Source of the DNA: Anastatus disparis
Lineage: Eukaryota > Arthropoda > Insecta > Hymenoptera > Eupelmidae
Length of the DNA: 64,000 bases
Direction: 5' to 3'
Assembly (NCBI GenBank): GCA_017163975.1
Contig: JAFFSR010000221.1
Span: forward strand, 7,502,001 to 7,566,000
Both the position numbers and the translations under genes were made by a program. The notes under the pieces were generated by a model. The model was not told the DNA's origin, did no database searches, and saw nothing but the letters and a program-made list of their open reading frames with translations. Below are positions 1 to 13,190 of this stretch, in pieces. Each line of letters starts with the position of its first letter. Positions within the stretch are counted from its first letter, which is position 1.

Positions 1-1370
1 TCCATTACATTCATAATTCGTTGAATACAAATTAATACAGCATTTAAAGATACATAAAATTTTTAAATTTTAGTATTTCACTTTCGAAATATTATAATTT
101 ATTTAAAATGTGTTTTATGCAATAATATTATAATAAAAAATTTTATTAAATAGATTAAACAGATGAATATTTATCATAGTTTAATAATATAATTCATGTC
201 TTTTATAATTGTAGGCGCATGTATGTAATAAAGGCTTAGAAGCTAGAAACTCAGAAAAAGTTTATATAAAGAAATAAAATTTTTATTTTTATAAAGTAAA
301 TTTAAAAAAATATGATGTTGTGAAACTCATTATGCCGTATATTTTTTATATTTAAGTATTTTTAATTTAATTTTTTTTTCTAGAAAATAATTAAAAATAA
401 GAAATCTTTTGACTTTAATGTTTTATTAAACATAAATTTCTTATTTTTCTTTTTAATAAAATAACCGTACGTACCTTGGTACATATAGATAATTTTTGCT
501 TTTTCATAAACGTTAAAAAAAGTAATAATAGTTTTTATTATATCATTGAACGTGGTGGTGTCATCTCACGATAGAACCGATGAAAAAATGACAAGACCAA
601 GAATTGGACTCGCGCAAATGAATCCCACACCTTGGTCGACTGAATCGCCAAATTTTACCGATGTAATAAACCCATTGTCGTGAAATTCTATGTACAGTTT
701 TTGTAAATTCTTGAATAGTTAACTACATTTAACAAAAATTAATATTAATTACAAATCGTAATTCTTAATGTTTTTACAAAAAAAAAGTATCAATAGCACT
801 TTTGAGCAGAGTAAATTTGCAAAAAGATTTTTTTTGTTCAAAAGAAATTTACAGAAATTTTTATATTGATTTATAAATAATTAAAAAAGATGTAATAATA
901 TATGAAAAATACGCGCGTTCAATAGCTTTTTTTGTTTTTATACAACCTTTAAATTCATATCGTTAAATTCTTTATCGATTGATAATTTCACGAGCATTTA
1001 AAAAATCTATCAACTCTCTTCTATCAAAAATACATCTCTAAATCGCATGCGCGTTCATTTACTTTTCTTGTATTCCGACACTACGCATACGAAAATAATA
1101 AATTTTCCCTTTGTGAACTTTCTTTGTTGAAAGTTTCCTTTTTTTCGTAAACTAATTTAGAATTAAATATGATTAGAAATCCAAAAATTTTTATGGTATT
1201 TAGAAACTGGATATTATAATTCCTAAAAATTGATTAACATTAATTGAAAACTAATTGTGTTTAAAAAAATATTAAATCTGAAAAACTTTTCTTTTTGAGA
1301 CAAAAATTCTTAATTTTTAAAGCCAGACGTTTTTTAAGATCAATAGATTTCGAGCTAATAACATTATTAT
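1..1370. other. AT-rich intergenic stretch
   Basis: I see no gene here. The DNA is almost pure A/T, apart from a patch at about 545-680 that is close to half G+C and has a short open frame on the plus strand without recognisable similarity. No splice-consistent gene model could be built around it. Confidence 0.5.
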
Positions 1371-1556
1371 GAGGTCTCATTGGTTCAGTCGGTAGAGCTA
1401 TGGATTCATAATCTCGAGAATCCGAGTTCGAATCCCACTCTTGGCGGTTGATTGAAACAAGCACCAGTGTAACATGAGCTTTATTCGCAAACACACTGGA
1501 GACCAACGTCGTTAATTTGATAGCATAAATACAACGACGTTAAATAAAATAAAAAA
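1371..1556 (+). mobile_element. tRNA-derived SINE
   Basis: The 5' part looks like a tRNA promoter head: an A-box-like TGGTTCAGTCGGTAGAGC at 1381-1398 and a B-box-like GTTCGAATC at 1426-1434, spaced as in a tRNA gene. The T stem does not pair well and the acceptor ends do not match, so this is not a working tRNA. About 100 bp of unrelated body follows, then a tail of simple AAATAAAATAAAA character ending near 1556. A-box/B-box head, unrelated body and A-rich tail are the diagnostic order of a tRNA-derived SINE. A second internal feature is the inverted pair AACGTCGTT/AACGACGTT near the 3' end. No target-site duplication could be assigned with confidence. Confidence 0.65.
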
Positions 1557-1639
1557 CTAAATCTTATCAATTATAAATTTTAACATTTCTATAATTTAAA
1601 ATATTTTTTCTTCAAACCTCCAGTTGTAATGACTTTGAC

Positions 1640-2027
1640 GGCCATATTATTTATATACGTTTTAAATTATCCTCAAATGTGATAACTTCATTTAAATCAA
1701 AAAGTGCCGATAGTACCTCAAACGTTAAATTGTCTGTTTTTTTAATACTATTTTCAAATACGGCCGGCACGTGTACAATATTTTGTAAATAAGCATGAAT
1801 CTATCCGTCGCAAGGCCATTAAACTTATTATTTTTGAGATGTAGTACATGCCAATCAACCGATTTTTTCAGTTATATTTCCTTAGGTTTGGTACAAGCTT
1901 ATCAAATTTCTTCATCATTATAATGATCGTTAATATGGTTAGACGTATGTTCATTAATTATTTGCTCTAGCGGACTATTTCTCTCAACGTGACAATGATT
2001 ATACTCCGTGAGATTTCCGTGTGAACG
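1640..2027 (-). pseudogene. possible decayed coding remnant, family unknown
   Basis: Read on the minus strand, one frame from about 2027 down to about 1724 gives protein-like composition (many N, H, E, K) broken by three in-frame stops around 1870-1905. The coding-like signal then seems to move to another frame near 1720-1640, with acidic and leucine-rich composition. G+C is somewhat higher than in the flanks. I do not recognise the family; it could be an old transposon or other gene remnant, or chance. Only the breaks are described. Confidence 0.22.
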
Positions 2028-2636
2028 AATATTATATATTCTACAGGGTGAGTCAGAAACATGAGTACTTCTAAAAGTTTTAAAAATCTAATATGAAAGT
2101 TATACATTAAAAGTAAGTATAATTAATGAATATTATGAATAATATTTAAAATTCATTAATTTATTAAGGAATTTTCAATTATACAACTAAAATCATAATT
2201 ATTTTTATCTGAAATTTATAAAAAAAAAACATACAAATACGTGTTTCATTAACCATAAGTCATTCTTTTTCTCAATAGAAGAAGGAAATACGTATCTAAT
2301 TTAACTTTTATGACTTTAAAGTTAAAGTCAAGGTCACTGTTAAGAATACCTTTTCGATCCCTACAATCTTCAGATTTAAAATATTTTACGAAACGTCACC
2401 GTTTCAAAATTTTCGGAGATATTTATCTTTTTGACTTACGTTGTATAATCATGAATATTCCTGATGATGAATTTAAAACTAGGAATAAAGAGTTTTTATT
2501 TGGATTTTCTTATCTTGAGTATTTTTAAAGTGCGCTATCTTTTATAAATACAAAATAATTGAATTCGTTAATAGTACCTGACGAATGATTAATTTGATTA
2601 AGTCAGATTCGTTTCTCGCTTAAATCTTTAAATTTT

Positions 2637-2805
2637 CTGTAAGAAAATAAACCATTTTTTGACCATATTTTACTGGTCAATGCTTGTTAAAATGACACTT
2701 ATCTAAAAATTCTGTTTACAGTATTTCCAGAATTTTTAGATAAGTGTCATTTTAACATGCGTTGACCACTAAAATATGGTCAAAAAATGGTTAATTTTCT
2801 TACAG
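2637..2805. mobile_element. 169-bp near-perfect foldback (MITE or hairpin-RNA source)
   Basis: Two 78-bp arms (2637-2714 and 2728-2805) are reverse complements with four mismatches by eye, about 95% identity, around a 13-bp loop. The outer ends read CTGTAAG and CTTACAG. There is no coding capacity. Such a foldback is typical of a palindromic MITE that moved recently, but a transcript across it would also form a long hairpin RNA. No clear target-site duplication is visible. Confidence 0.7.
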
Positions 2806-5800
2806 GGTTCATGTTAAATAAATTTTAAAATGTTAATTTATTTATATGCGTGGTTAATTAATTAGATAATTTATTTAAATTATGTTTTTGTCTTAGAATT
2901 TTAAAATTACTAAAAGCCTTTTGGCTGCAACAAGAGCCGTTCTAAAAAAGAACGCACCAACCCTTTGGATATTTTTCCCAGTTTCACCCAGATTTATACT
3001 CATAACCCTAATTTTTCTTTCTTTACTATTACGGCAGTAAAAAGATGTAGATTTGAGAAAGGAGCTTAAATTAGGTTAAAATAAAGTCAAATTAATATAT
3101 TCAACAAAAAATTATTTAAAAGAAAATACAAATTATGGTCTATGTCTTTATTGATTAAAATTCAAACAAGTTTTTTCATAATACAAAAGTATTATGAATT
3201 TATCCGAATTAAAAAGTGTATGCGACCGTGAAATACGACTTAAAATTTGAGCATAGTTTAGGATGATTCTCTTAAAAATGCTTAAGTGTAAGAAGAGAAA
3301 ATATGGAATACACTATCTTTGAGATTTTAATGTGTAAATTCATGCAGAGAGATATCGTTGGGGTTAAAAAAATATAATTTTGAGCAAATAATTTATTAAT
3401 TATTTTAATTGTGCACTGATAAATTAACTTTTTTTAAATTATCCGTCATAAATTATTTAAATTTTTAATAATTTTTCATTCCTGAAATAATAACAACAAT
3501 AATATTTTTCATTTAAGTCGCTATATAAACGAATAAAAATTATTTGATTGCAGCGAATAAATCGTTACAAGAAAATAAAAGCCTGAAATTAAACAAATTT
3601 TGAAACAATAACGTTTCAAAGTTTGTATTATAACATGGGGATACGTGGAAATCATACTACTGCTATAGAAAAATCTTAGAATTCAACTGCAGATGAATAC
3701 CGAGAATTGAATATTCTAAAATTTTATTTTTACAAATATCAAACAATATGAGCATAGCTGAAGTGAATGAAATAAAAATGTTTGTTATCGTTATTAAAAG
3801 TATTGCAATTTGTTCTTTTATTATATACTTTTTAAACATAACAATGTTGCATTAAAAAAAATATAGCTTTGAACGATACAAGTATATAAATTACAAACAA
3901 ATATTCATTCAATTGAATGGATGCTGTGTGATGGAATGTAAAAACTTTTTCAATAAAATGACGATGTTTATTATTGGAAATTATTAAAAATTTTATTAAA
4001 ATTTACAATTTGATTTTACTGGCCAATCATATAAAACCTAGTTACAACAAATTTCCTTTTGTATGTTCAATTAACTTCTGGGTTTTCATAGAATCACCTT
4101 AGTTTATTCTTTGATTTTTTTCTCCGATTGATTTTTATTTTTCTCTGTAACATCGAAATTTGTTGACTTCCTTATTTTTTAAAATTTTGGTCATCTATTG
4201 TCCGATTGTTCGAGTGTCAGGGCCGTGAGAACTTCCTATACGGTATTCGGTAAACTATTCATAGCTACGCGGAAGGGTTGATGCTTGTGGTTTTCAGAAA
4301 TCTATGTTGTCAACTTTGCATCCGGGAAGAGGAGTTATGAGTCTATGCTTCTAATGTCTTTCTAACGATTCGTCTTTAGATATTATTTTAATATCTTTTT
4401 CTATTTTTATTAATTATCTTCTATCACGTATTCTATAATTTTTCATGAACCCTCAAGTGTTTTTTATCAAACCTATATAAAAATATTTAATTTCTCACGC
4501 ATTTTTTTTTATACTTATGTACGTTTGAATAACAAAATAACTTCCAAAATTATTTGGATTCCATATAGAATTAATTTTGAAAATTGTTTTATGTATGTAT
4601 CAAACGTTCGTTTAAAGTTTGTCCAATAATTTCCACCATTTAATTGATGTAAATATTACAGAACTTCTCTGTGAATTTCGTGAAATTTCATCTCAATAAT
4701 TGGGAAGAAATGTTGCCGTAACTTTCATGTAGAATTCCTTTGTAAATTTTATAGGGAAATTCTCTCCATGCATGAATAATAATAATAAAAATAATAAGCA
4801 ATAAGAATTGCAGGTAGATATTGAAGTCGAATAAGAAAACTTGCAATAAAAAGAATCGATTTCAAAATTTATACAAAAATGTCATATTTCTAAAATGATT
4901 TTAACGGTCTATCGCCCGTTGACAAGAATACCATATAATAAGATGATATACGATGTTAAGATTAAGATCTCAGTTTTATATCTACAGTCGAAATAAAAAT
5001 GTTATTTTATCTTTTTATAAATATACATGGAATTTCAGAAACAAATTTTAAAAACGTAAATATTTATGCCTCTTTTTTTATAAAAGTGAAAAAAATTTCG
5101 GAATCTCAAAATTTTATATATTTTTCAAAATTTTATTTTATATAAAAATAAGATCGGCGATGATTTTTTTAGTAAATACAGAAATTTTTCAATAAAATTA
5201 TTTAATAAATCGCTGCAAGCATGTAAAAACATACATCACTTTTCACGTTATTTCATACGTGTATGTCAACATAAAAACTTCGATGGGAAATCTTATATCT
5301 ACAAGCTTTTTTAATATCATATAAAAAAAAAGCATTGATCAAAAGAATTTATTTACAGGAAACCTTTCTGTTCTTTTACTCCATATTTTCGTTAGTAAAA
5401 AATATATAGCGAGGTTTTACAAACTGTATTTATTTTAAAATTCAAAATCTATTTCTTATTTCGTACAAATAACTATTAATAATAATTATTATTAAATTAT
5501 AAAATATCAAAGCTTTTGAATAATTATGTAAATTTGTGTAATTGAATGTTTTACTATTTTTTACGATAAAATTCTTAAAATTTTAAAAATACGTCAAAAA
5601 CATTTCAGGTTTTTTATAAAATACGTTTGTTGAAGAAGCACACGAACGTGTATAAAATTTAATAAGGTATGTACTCTATAACTTAGAATGCATTACTATG
5701 AATAGAATCGATAAAACTGTTAGTACTATTTCTGCAGGCAAATTTTTTTTCAATAAAAGAGTAGAAAAATGTGTTTCCTTCGACGAATAAGTCATTAATA

Positions 5801-8800
5801 AATCAAATTTTATTTATTACTTCAAATATTAATTTTCAAAAATATATTTACAGATTTTGAGTTTTAATATTTTTTACTAAACTTTTAGATGAATTTAAAA
5901 ATTCGATAAAAATTAGTATGCAATATGTAAACTTATAAATGTCATTCTGGGCAATCTAAAAAGAAAAGTTATAAATATTGCGCTCTCGTATTGCCATCAC
6001 ATATCAATGTGATTAAAAAAGTAATAAAAAACAAATTCTAGGCGGGACGTGATGAAAATATTGAAATATTAAAATTATTTTAATATTGGAAACCTTAACA
6101 TTTATCATTGAGTTATCGCTCAATAATTTTTAAGCAGAGATAAACATCAAATTAGAAAATATATCTAATGAAAAATTTAATATACTTCGTTATCACATTG
6201 ATTTCTCATATCAAGACATAATAGATTTTTGATAAAACATATTTTTTTCAGAAATTTTTTCATCGAACTTTATTTTATAAATCAAACATTTTTTCCAATA
6301 TTGTTTACTCTTATTATTCTAGTAGCTTTATACAAGTTTATTCTCTAGAGGAAAATATACTATAAGTGGCAGTAATTTATTTTTTATTATTCTTCATCAA
6401 ATGTCAAATTGTTGAGAATTATTTTAATTTTAGAAGTGGCATTTCATTTGCTTCTATTTATAATGATAATTAATTAAAGCTGTATAATATCAGAGTGAAA
6501 TCTTTACTTATCTATGCTTAATTATAACAGATCTAATTCAATAAATTCCTTTAGATCGTCTTATGGACATTGAATATTTCAAATACTTTATTGTTAAATA
6601 TTAAATAAACCAAGAAGAAAAGAAAAGCAAAATCTGGATTTTCCGAAATAGACTAAAATAAGACAAATAGAAAAGAAGAACACAGCAAAAAAGCTCATAA
6701 ATAAAAGTAAAATAAATCTTGAGATAATAAATGACAAAAGTAAAAGCTAAACAAAGAAGAAAAAATAAAGTTAAGAAAGTAATAAAAATAAAAAAGAAGG
6801 GTAGTTGCGAAGTATATGTATAAGTGAGTAAAAAGGATAATAATCAAGTTTTACGTGCTTTATTACTTGTTTACTCTTTAAACATTGGCCCCAACACATG
6901 CTACAAAACAACGTAATTTTCATATCAATGTGGACTTTATCTACGATGCGATAGAACGACCGAGCGAGCGGACATTTCTTTTTTGCGTGCTTGGATTATA
7001 CATGAATAAATGAGAAGCATATATTTTTAACCCGATATTCAACGTCATAGCGACCTGCAATAATAACATTGACACTTGCACTTCTTATCCTGATGTGAAT
7101 CGATGAAGTTTTCAACTTTGTATTCTTTTGCCTTGTTTTCATTTTTCACTTTTTTTCAACACGGGCACTTGTTACTTATATACACTTTACGCTCTTCCGT
7201 TTATTCTTGTTGTTATACTTTGTGAATTGTTTGTCTTTTATTTTATCCTGAAGTATACCGAAGGGAGGAAATGTTGTTTCTTTTGTTAAGAAATATCTTT
7301 TATTAGAAATTTTATTCCCACGTCATTATGTAATTTTATTAGTAAAGTTATACGAAAGATAAGAATAATTGAGAGTGACATTTTATTGATAAGCGATAAA
7401 AGACTAAGTTGGAAGTTTAGTAATTCAATTCGTTTGAAAATTTTAATAGTTGGCCTAAAAATAAATTTGAAAAAAGTAAGTTTGTCTATAAATATTAAAT
7501 AAAATTTGTCATATTACAATATTTATCACATTTTTTTTATTTTTCAAATTTGAAAATTTCGATATTTTGTAAAACGATAAATAAATTTAATTTTCTTTGT
7601 TACAAACTTCTTTTGAGCTATTTATTTTTAGTTAAAACCAATAATATATTTTTGGATGATTCTCAAAAGATATAGTCTAATAAAAGTAGAGTTCTCTTTG
7701 TTAATATCAACCAAGTGCATAAAATTTCCAACACCTTTTGTTTTTTATGAGCTTTCTAAGAACAGTAAAACATCTTTTATCGTCTCATTCTTCTTCTTTC
7801 ACTTAAAAAAATTTTCAATTTCTATCTTCTTAATAGTAAAATTTAATCGATTTTCTATAAAAGTCATATCTTTTTTTTTAAATTAGTATTTACAATCACA
7901 TTTTTCAAATTTGACATTGTTTTAAACAATCAAAATTTATTTTTTATGTATCACAATATTAAAAAAATAAAATTCCTTTGTAATGTCATAATTCTACTTT
8001 GCCATTAAACTTGCAAAAAAAATTAACTAACTTATATATAGCAACATTAACAATATTATTAAAAAAATTACGTAAGGACAAATTTTATCTTAAAACTTTT
8101 TATTTGCCTACCGATAATAACTTATGGTTCGTAGGTCAAAATTATATATAAATAAAAATAACTAAATTTAAAAAGTTAATTTTCCCTCCAAAATTTTTGT
8201 CTCTTATTTAAATAAATTTGTAGCATTCAATTAGCATAGTTTTATGAAAAAGATCAAGCATTTTAAACCTTGTTCCATATACTGAAATTATTGCTAGCGC
8301 CATAAGTAAGTCAACTCAAATTGATTCAATATGTACCGATATGACGCGTGCGTTCTATGCAATAAATCAAAAAATTTTATTAAAAAAGCTCTTGGTTTAT
8401 GTCACGAGTTCACTACTGTCATAAATGGTATTGTAGCTACGTAATCGTAGACATTGTTTTAAATTCAAAAATATTAATATCACACATCATCGGATGTTTC
8501 ATGAAAATTATATGTACTTATATTTTATTTATTGTATTTATGTTTACTGAAAAGTATTGTTTTGTTAATAATCATAAATTTTATTATTATATAATGGATT
8601 GCAAAGAATGTAAAAAATAATATGTGTAATGTCTACTATCTTTTATTTTTACAAAAAGTAATACTTATATGCGTGCAAGTGTACGCGGGTATGCATGCGC
8701 GTGTGCGTGTGAGTGAAAATCTATGCGATAGGGTATTTCATAATTTGTTACATTGTATAGTTTCGTTTAGTTCTGATTAATTATAATTAAGTTGAAAAAC

Positions 8801-8900
8801 ATGTTCCGCTTACATCACGCATATTTAATTATACATATTCAGCTTTAAAGAACTTGAAAACGAAGTTTGGATTTAAAGCTTTCACGGTTAATGTTAAACA
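2806..8900. other. gene-free AT-rich intergenic region
   Basis: No coding region was found. Points of note: a GC-richer patch at about 4198-4340 that is not an obvious gene, a strand-biased A-rich, T-poor tract at about 6603-6805, and a GT-rich patch at about 8660-8715. The short open frames at 7656-7886 and 8399-8620 have only the F/I/K/Y-rich composition expected of random AT-rich DNA. Confidence 0.5.
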
Positions 8901-8961
8901 TTGTTGGAGGGTTTCTTCAGATTTCGACCACGGTCGAAATCCGAAAAAAACCCTTTAACAA
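8901..8961. repeat. 61-bp hairpin
   Basis: The arms 8901-8929 and 8932-8961 are imperfect reverse complements, with an uninterrupted 10-bp core (GATTTCGACC / GGTCGAAATC) separated by only two bases. G+C is well above the surroundings. It could be a tiny foldback transposon remnant or a structured regulatory element. Confidence 0.55.
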
Positions 8962-11900
8962 CTTGAAAACGGTGATTAGTTGTACATTTTTACAATTTTG
9001 TGCATAACGTTTTCCGTAAGTTATATGTAAAAATTAAAGAAATTTTACAAAAAGTTAGTTGGGAAAGATTTTGAAAAGTTTAAATTTTTATTTCGATCGC
9101 TCAAGTTCTATCACAATGGCTTCACTGTTATGTAAGGTAAATTAGTTAGCATCTATGAATATTAGGAACATATTTTTAATAAAAATATAAAAAATATAAT
9201 CATCAAATTAAAAACTACCAATTTTAACGTTGTTTTTATTGGTTCGCACGCCATTTTTGTATCATTATTACAAAATACATTAATATTTATCTATCTAACG
9301 TTGAATCAATAATTATTACTCATAAATGAAAAATTTTTTCTCATCTATTTCAGTATCTAATGGATAATGAAAAAAAATGATTCAATTTACGCAAACTTTC
9401 TACATAGTTCTACATTGAAGCTACAAGATATTGATTATTCGCTCAAGTCGTATGTTAAAAAAATCCATTCAAATATTCATATAATTATTTTATTCATCCA
9501 CAACTGAATATAATATTATATGAAGAAAAACATAATCTGTAAAAATTAATTTTTTTAATTAAAAATAAACGAAGAGTTAAATTTAATATTGAAGATTTAA
9601 TAAAGTTATATGTGGAAAACCATACACTTTGTGTTAAATTTTTTTTTTGTTTCGTCATTAAAGTTACATTTTGTAAAGTTCTACAGTGCCAACAGTGGAA
9701 ATGGGTTTGTAATTTACTAAACTTTCTTTTCCTTTGTTCTTTTTTTGTAAAAGCTGCTACTGAAACTTTTTTTTTCATTCATCTATAGCAAGGCAAGTAA
9801 CATGAACATTGATTTTATAGTACATCTATTGAATTGAAAAATTAATCAAAACTCTTGTAGCTCAATTTTTTTTAAAATTTTATTTTTTATTTATTCAAAG
9901 TAATAATCATCATATTAATCAGTAATGTTGTTTATTAACAAACAGTATTTATTATATACCTACCATATTGAAAATCCATAAAAATTGTCAATGAAACTCT
10001 TTGAATTTTTTAATTAAAACATAAAAGTTTACAGACAAACAATATAAGCGGATGTAAACTTGCGTGCTTACACGATCAATAAGACCACCTTAGCCAGGAT
10101 TAAACTCGATTGCAAACCAAAGATGTATTAATTATTAGATTATTAATTTTACGTTTAATTTAAATAAGTTAGTTATAATTATTAAATTTCCAGAAGCAGG
10201 AAAAGCTTCCAGGAAGCTTCAATGCTATGTAGGTTACTAATACATTGACGCTCATTTCAAATTTTTATTAATTTCAGAAGTTATATCTTGTACTATAATT
10301 AATACTTAAACTTTTATACTTTAAATATTTAATTTAAAAATAAATTGATTTTCGACATGTATTATAAAAAACTGTAATAATGAATTTAAGAATATTTTTT
10401 ATATGATTTTAAACAAAGCTTTAGTAAAATTTTAATATAAATCTAAAAAATATATAATTTAATTAAATTTAAACTGAATAGACTGGTACTGATAATAACC
10501 AAGGCTTTAATTGTGATGGTACAAAGTAGCCTACAGAACCGCTTAAGTGAACAAATAGAACCAATGTAAGATATATCATGTGTACATTACTTCTATTTTT
10601 TATCTTTTTTTTTAAAGTTAAACTAATTATTATATCAATAATTTTTTAACCATTTTTTAATACACATTGTAATTTATAATTTTTTGTTAGTTATTAATGT
10701 AATATACATAATTTGGCATAAGAATTAATTTTTATGAAAATTTTTAATATAAAAGTAATGAAAATACTTTTAATTATACAAAAAGTAATCTAATGAAAAA
10801 TTCCAGGCTTATGAGAGATCTAAATTACGACGCCATAACATTAAAATTATTATAAAATTATATATATAATCATTACTCTCAAAATTAAAAATATGAAATA
10901 GTAACTTACTGAAGAAAAATAAATTTTTTACTGCGCATTTTAGCCTTATTTATATAATAATTATATTATATAAAATAATATTTAACAAGTTTTATTTATA
11001 TACGAATAGAATGTATACAAATAAATTTTTGACAACCTTGAATTCGGTATGCATTCAGTACACATTCAATATTATCGTTTTCCAATGTATATATAAGATT
11101 TCCCTTTCAATATCAGCTGTTACCTCTCGAAACGTATCTTCTTCAAATTTTAAATGCGTAAAGGTGGATCAACTCTTTGCAATGATGTAGTGAAGTCGTA
11201 TATCTTGATCTTTTCATCACTTCTATTTACTTTTATTTTTTTTTTTTTTTTTGTTATTTTGTAAGATTTTATTTATTTTTTGACTATGAATAATTCAAAT
11301 GCAGAGATGTAAAAATGTAAAAGTAAAAAAATTTCTGAAATTTATACTGAAAATTAAACGTGGGTTCAAGAAAATTTTAAAATTTATTATGAGATTGCGA
11401 GGATTGAATTAATGATTTTTTTTTTATTTTTGTAATTACATTCTTTCATTGGAATTCGTGCTTTTTTAAATAAATTTTTAGTTGTAACAGAACCATAAAA
11501 ATATTTTTGAACGAACTGATGAATATGGTGCTTTTAATAAAGGCATAAATTTATTTTTATTAAAAAAATTATGAAAAAATATATTGTGTTGGTAACAGTA
11601 AAGTTTTGTTTCTGTAACAATAGCAATCAAAATTTAATATTACTCCTTAAATTAAATCCGAAAGGATAGCAACTGTTGTCGAGATTTTACAAGAATATAA
11701 TGAAAATATCAAAAAGCTGCGGTATAAATTACGCCGCTTCTCTAAAACAATATTCTTTAAAAAATAAAAAATAAATAAAAGAGGGTTCAAAAGATTAATT
11801 TCATCCATTTTGCAACTTACCTTTGTGCATTTTTAATTTCATGAGATTAGTTTTATTAACCTTAATTATATTGTTCAGGTAAATAAATAGTTCGAGCAAT

Positions 11901-13190
11901 ATAATGATTTATTTTCTAATATTTAGCGTAGAAAAATGATATTTCAGAAATCAATTAATTTAGATATTCAAGCAAAATCTATTGAATCGTTACTAAATAA
12001 TATTGATTAAATTTGATTCTGGAATAACTTGTTCGATATATGTTCATCAAAATGTAATTCCTTATATACAGCAAGAAACCAAAATTATGGCAAGAAGTAT
12101 CGTATTTGTATATATAAACAACTCGTTATATGAACTACTTGAATTTCTTGCGCTCCTTACCAAGTACAAATTATTAGATCAGCTACGAGTTATTACAGAG
12201 TGCTGGTGTCTTATAGCGGTTTTATACTCATATAGTTACTGCTTTCCGAAGTGTATAACTGTAAACAAACGAAAATTTTTTCTGAAAGATAAAAACAGTT
12301 TGTGTAATGTGTCATAGTATCGTTACTTTAACTTCATAAAAAAGTTAATGAGATTACAAGTTTGAATATTTTAATATTTAAGTTAAATTATGCTGAAGTA
12401 TCTGGAAATAAATTTAAAGTTTTAATTAAGATTCATGCCATTAGTAATGTAAATATGTAAATTCGAATGTATATTCGTGTTAAATAAATGATATGTAAAT
12501 AACATTAAAATAATTCCAACGCAAACGTACTCCATGCGATCAAGCTCATTTATTTGCGTTCGTAATTTCAAATTATTTGATTAATTGTACTAAAATATTT
12601 AATACTAAATTTATGCGAAGCACGTAGAAAATTATGAGATTTGTATATTTAAAAGGATAGTATATATTATATTAAAAATCTTCTGAATGGAATACGTAAT
12701 TGTATTTTTATTGAAAGAAAAACTCTTTTAAATTAATTTTCAAGAATCTTTGAAAGTATACATATTTTGACGATAAAAGGAGAAATATTGTTAATTAAGA
12801 CATGAAGTTCTTTTATGGTAAGAAATAATTAATTTACATATTTCAAAACAAAAACTAGAATAATAATAACCGGATGAATTTATTTATACAATTTCATCAA
12901 TTATATATCGATTTTATTAAATTTCATAAAATAAATAAACTAGTACATAGAATCAACTTTTCAGTAATTGGTAGTATAATAACAAACGATCGGAATCCAA
13001 AATATGTGTATTATTAACTTTAAAATTATTAAAATACTTTGCTACATTTTCTATCGATTTATTGAATTCGAACAACCCGAATCAAATACATCTACTATGA
13101 TTTTAATTTACGCAAACATTTAACAAACTTGAAAGTCGGGAAAATTGTTTAAAAATAATTAAAAGAAGATATTTTTAAATAAAATTGGAG
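8962..13190. other. AT-rich region upstream of NPC2
   Basis: No supported gene. Open frames at 9494-9778 (-) and 12003-12317 (+) lack recognisable domains, good start context and splice partners, and are about what chance gives in DNA of this composition. Homopolymer T runs occur, for instance at 11238-11251. Confidence 0.45.

Noticed and set aside
1371..1446. A functional tRNA gene
   Set aside because: A-box and B-box are present, but the T stem pairs at only about two of five positions and the acceptor ends do not match, so it is better read as a SINE head.
9494..9778. 94-residue open frame on the minus strand
   Set aside because: Composition follows base content, there is no domain, and flanking DNA gives no splice-compatible extension.
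12003..12317. 104-residue open frame upstream of NPC2
   Set aside because: It has no recognisable motif and no in-frame link to NPC2; an open frame of this length is expected by chance about once or twice in a window of this size and composition.
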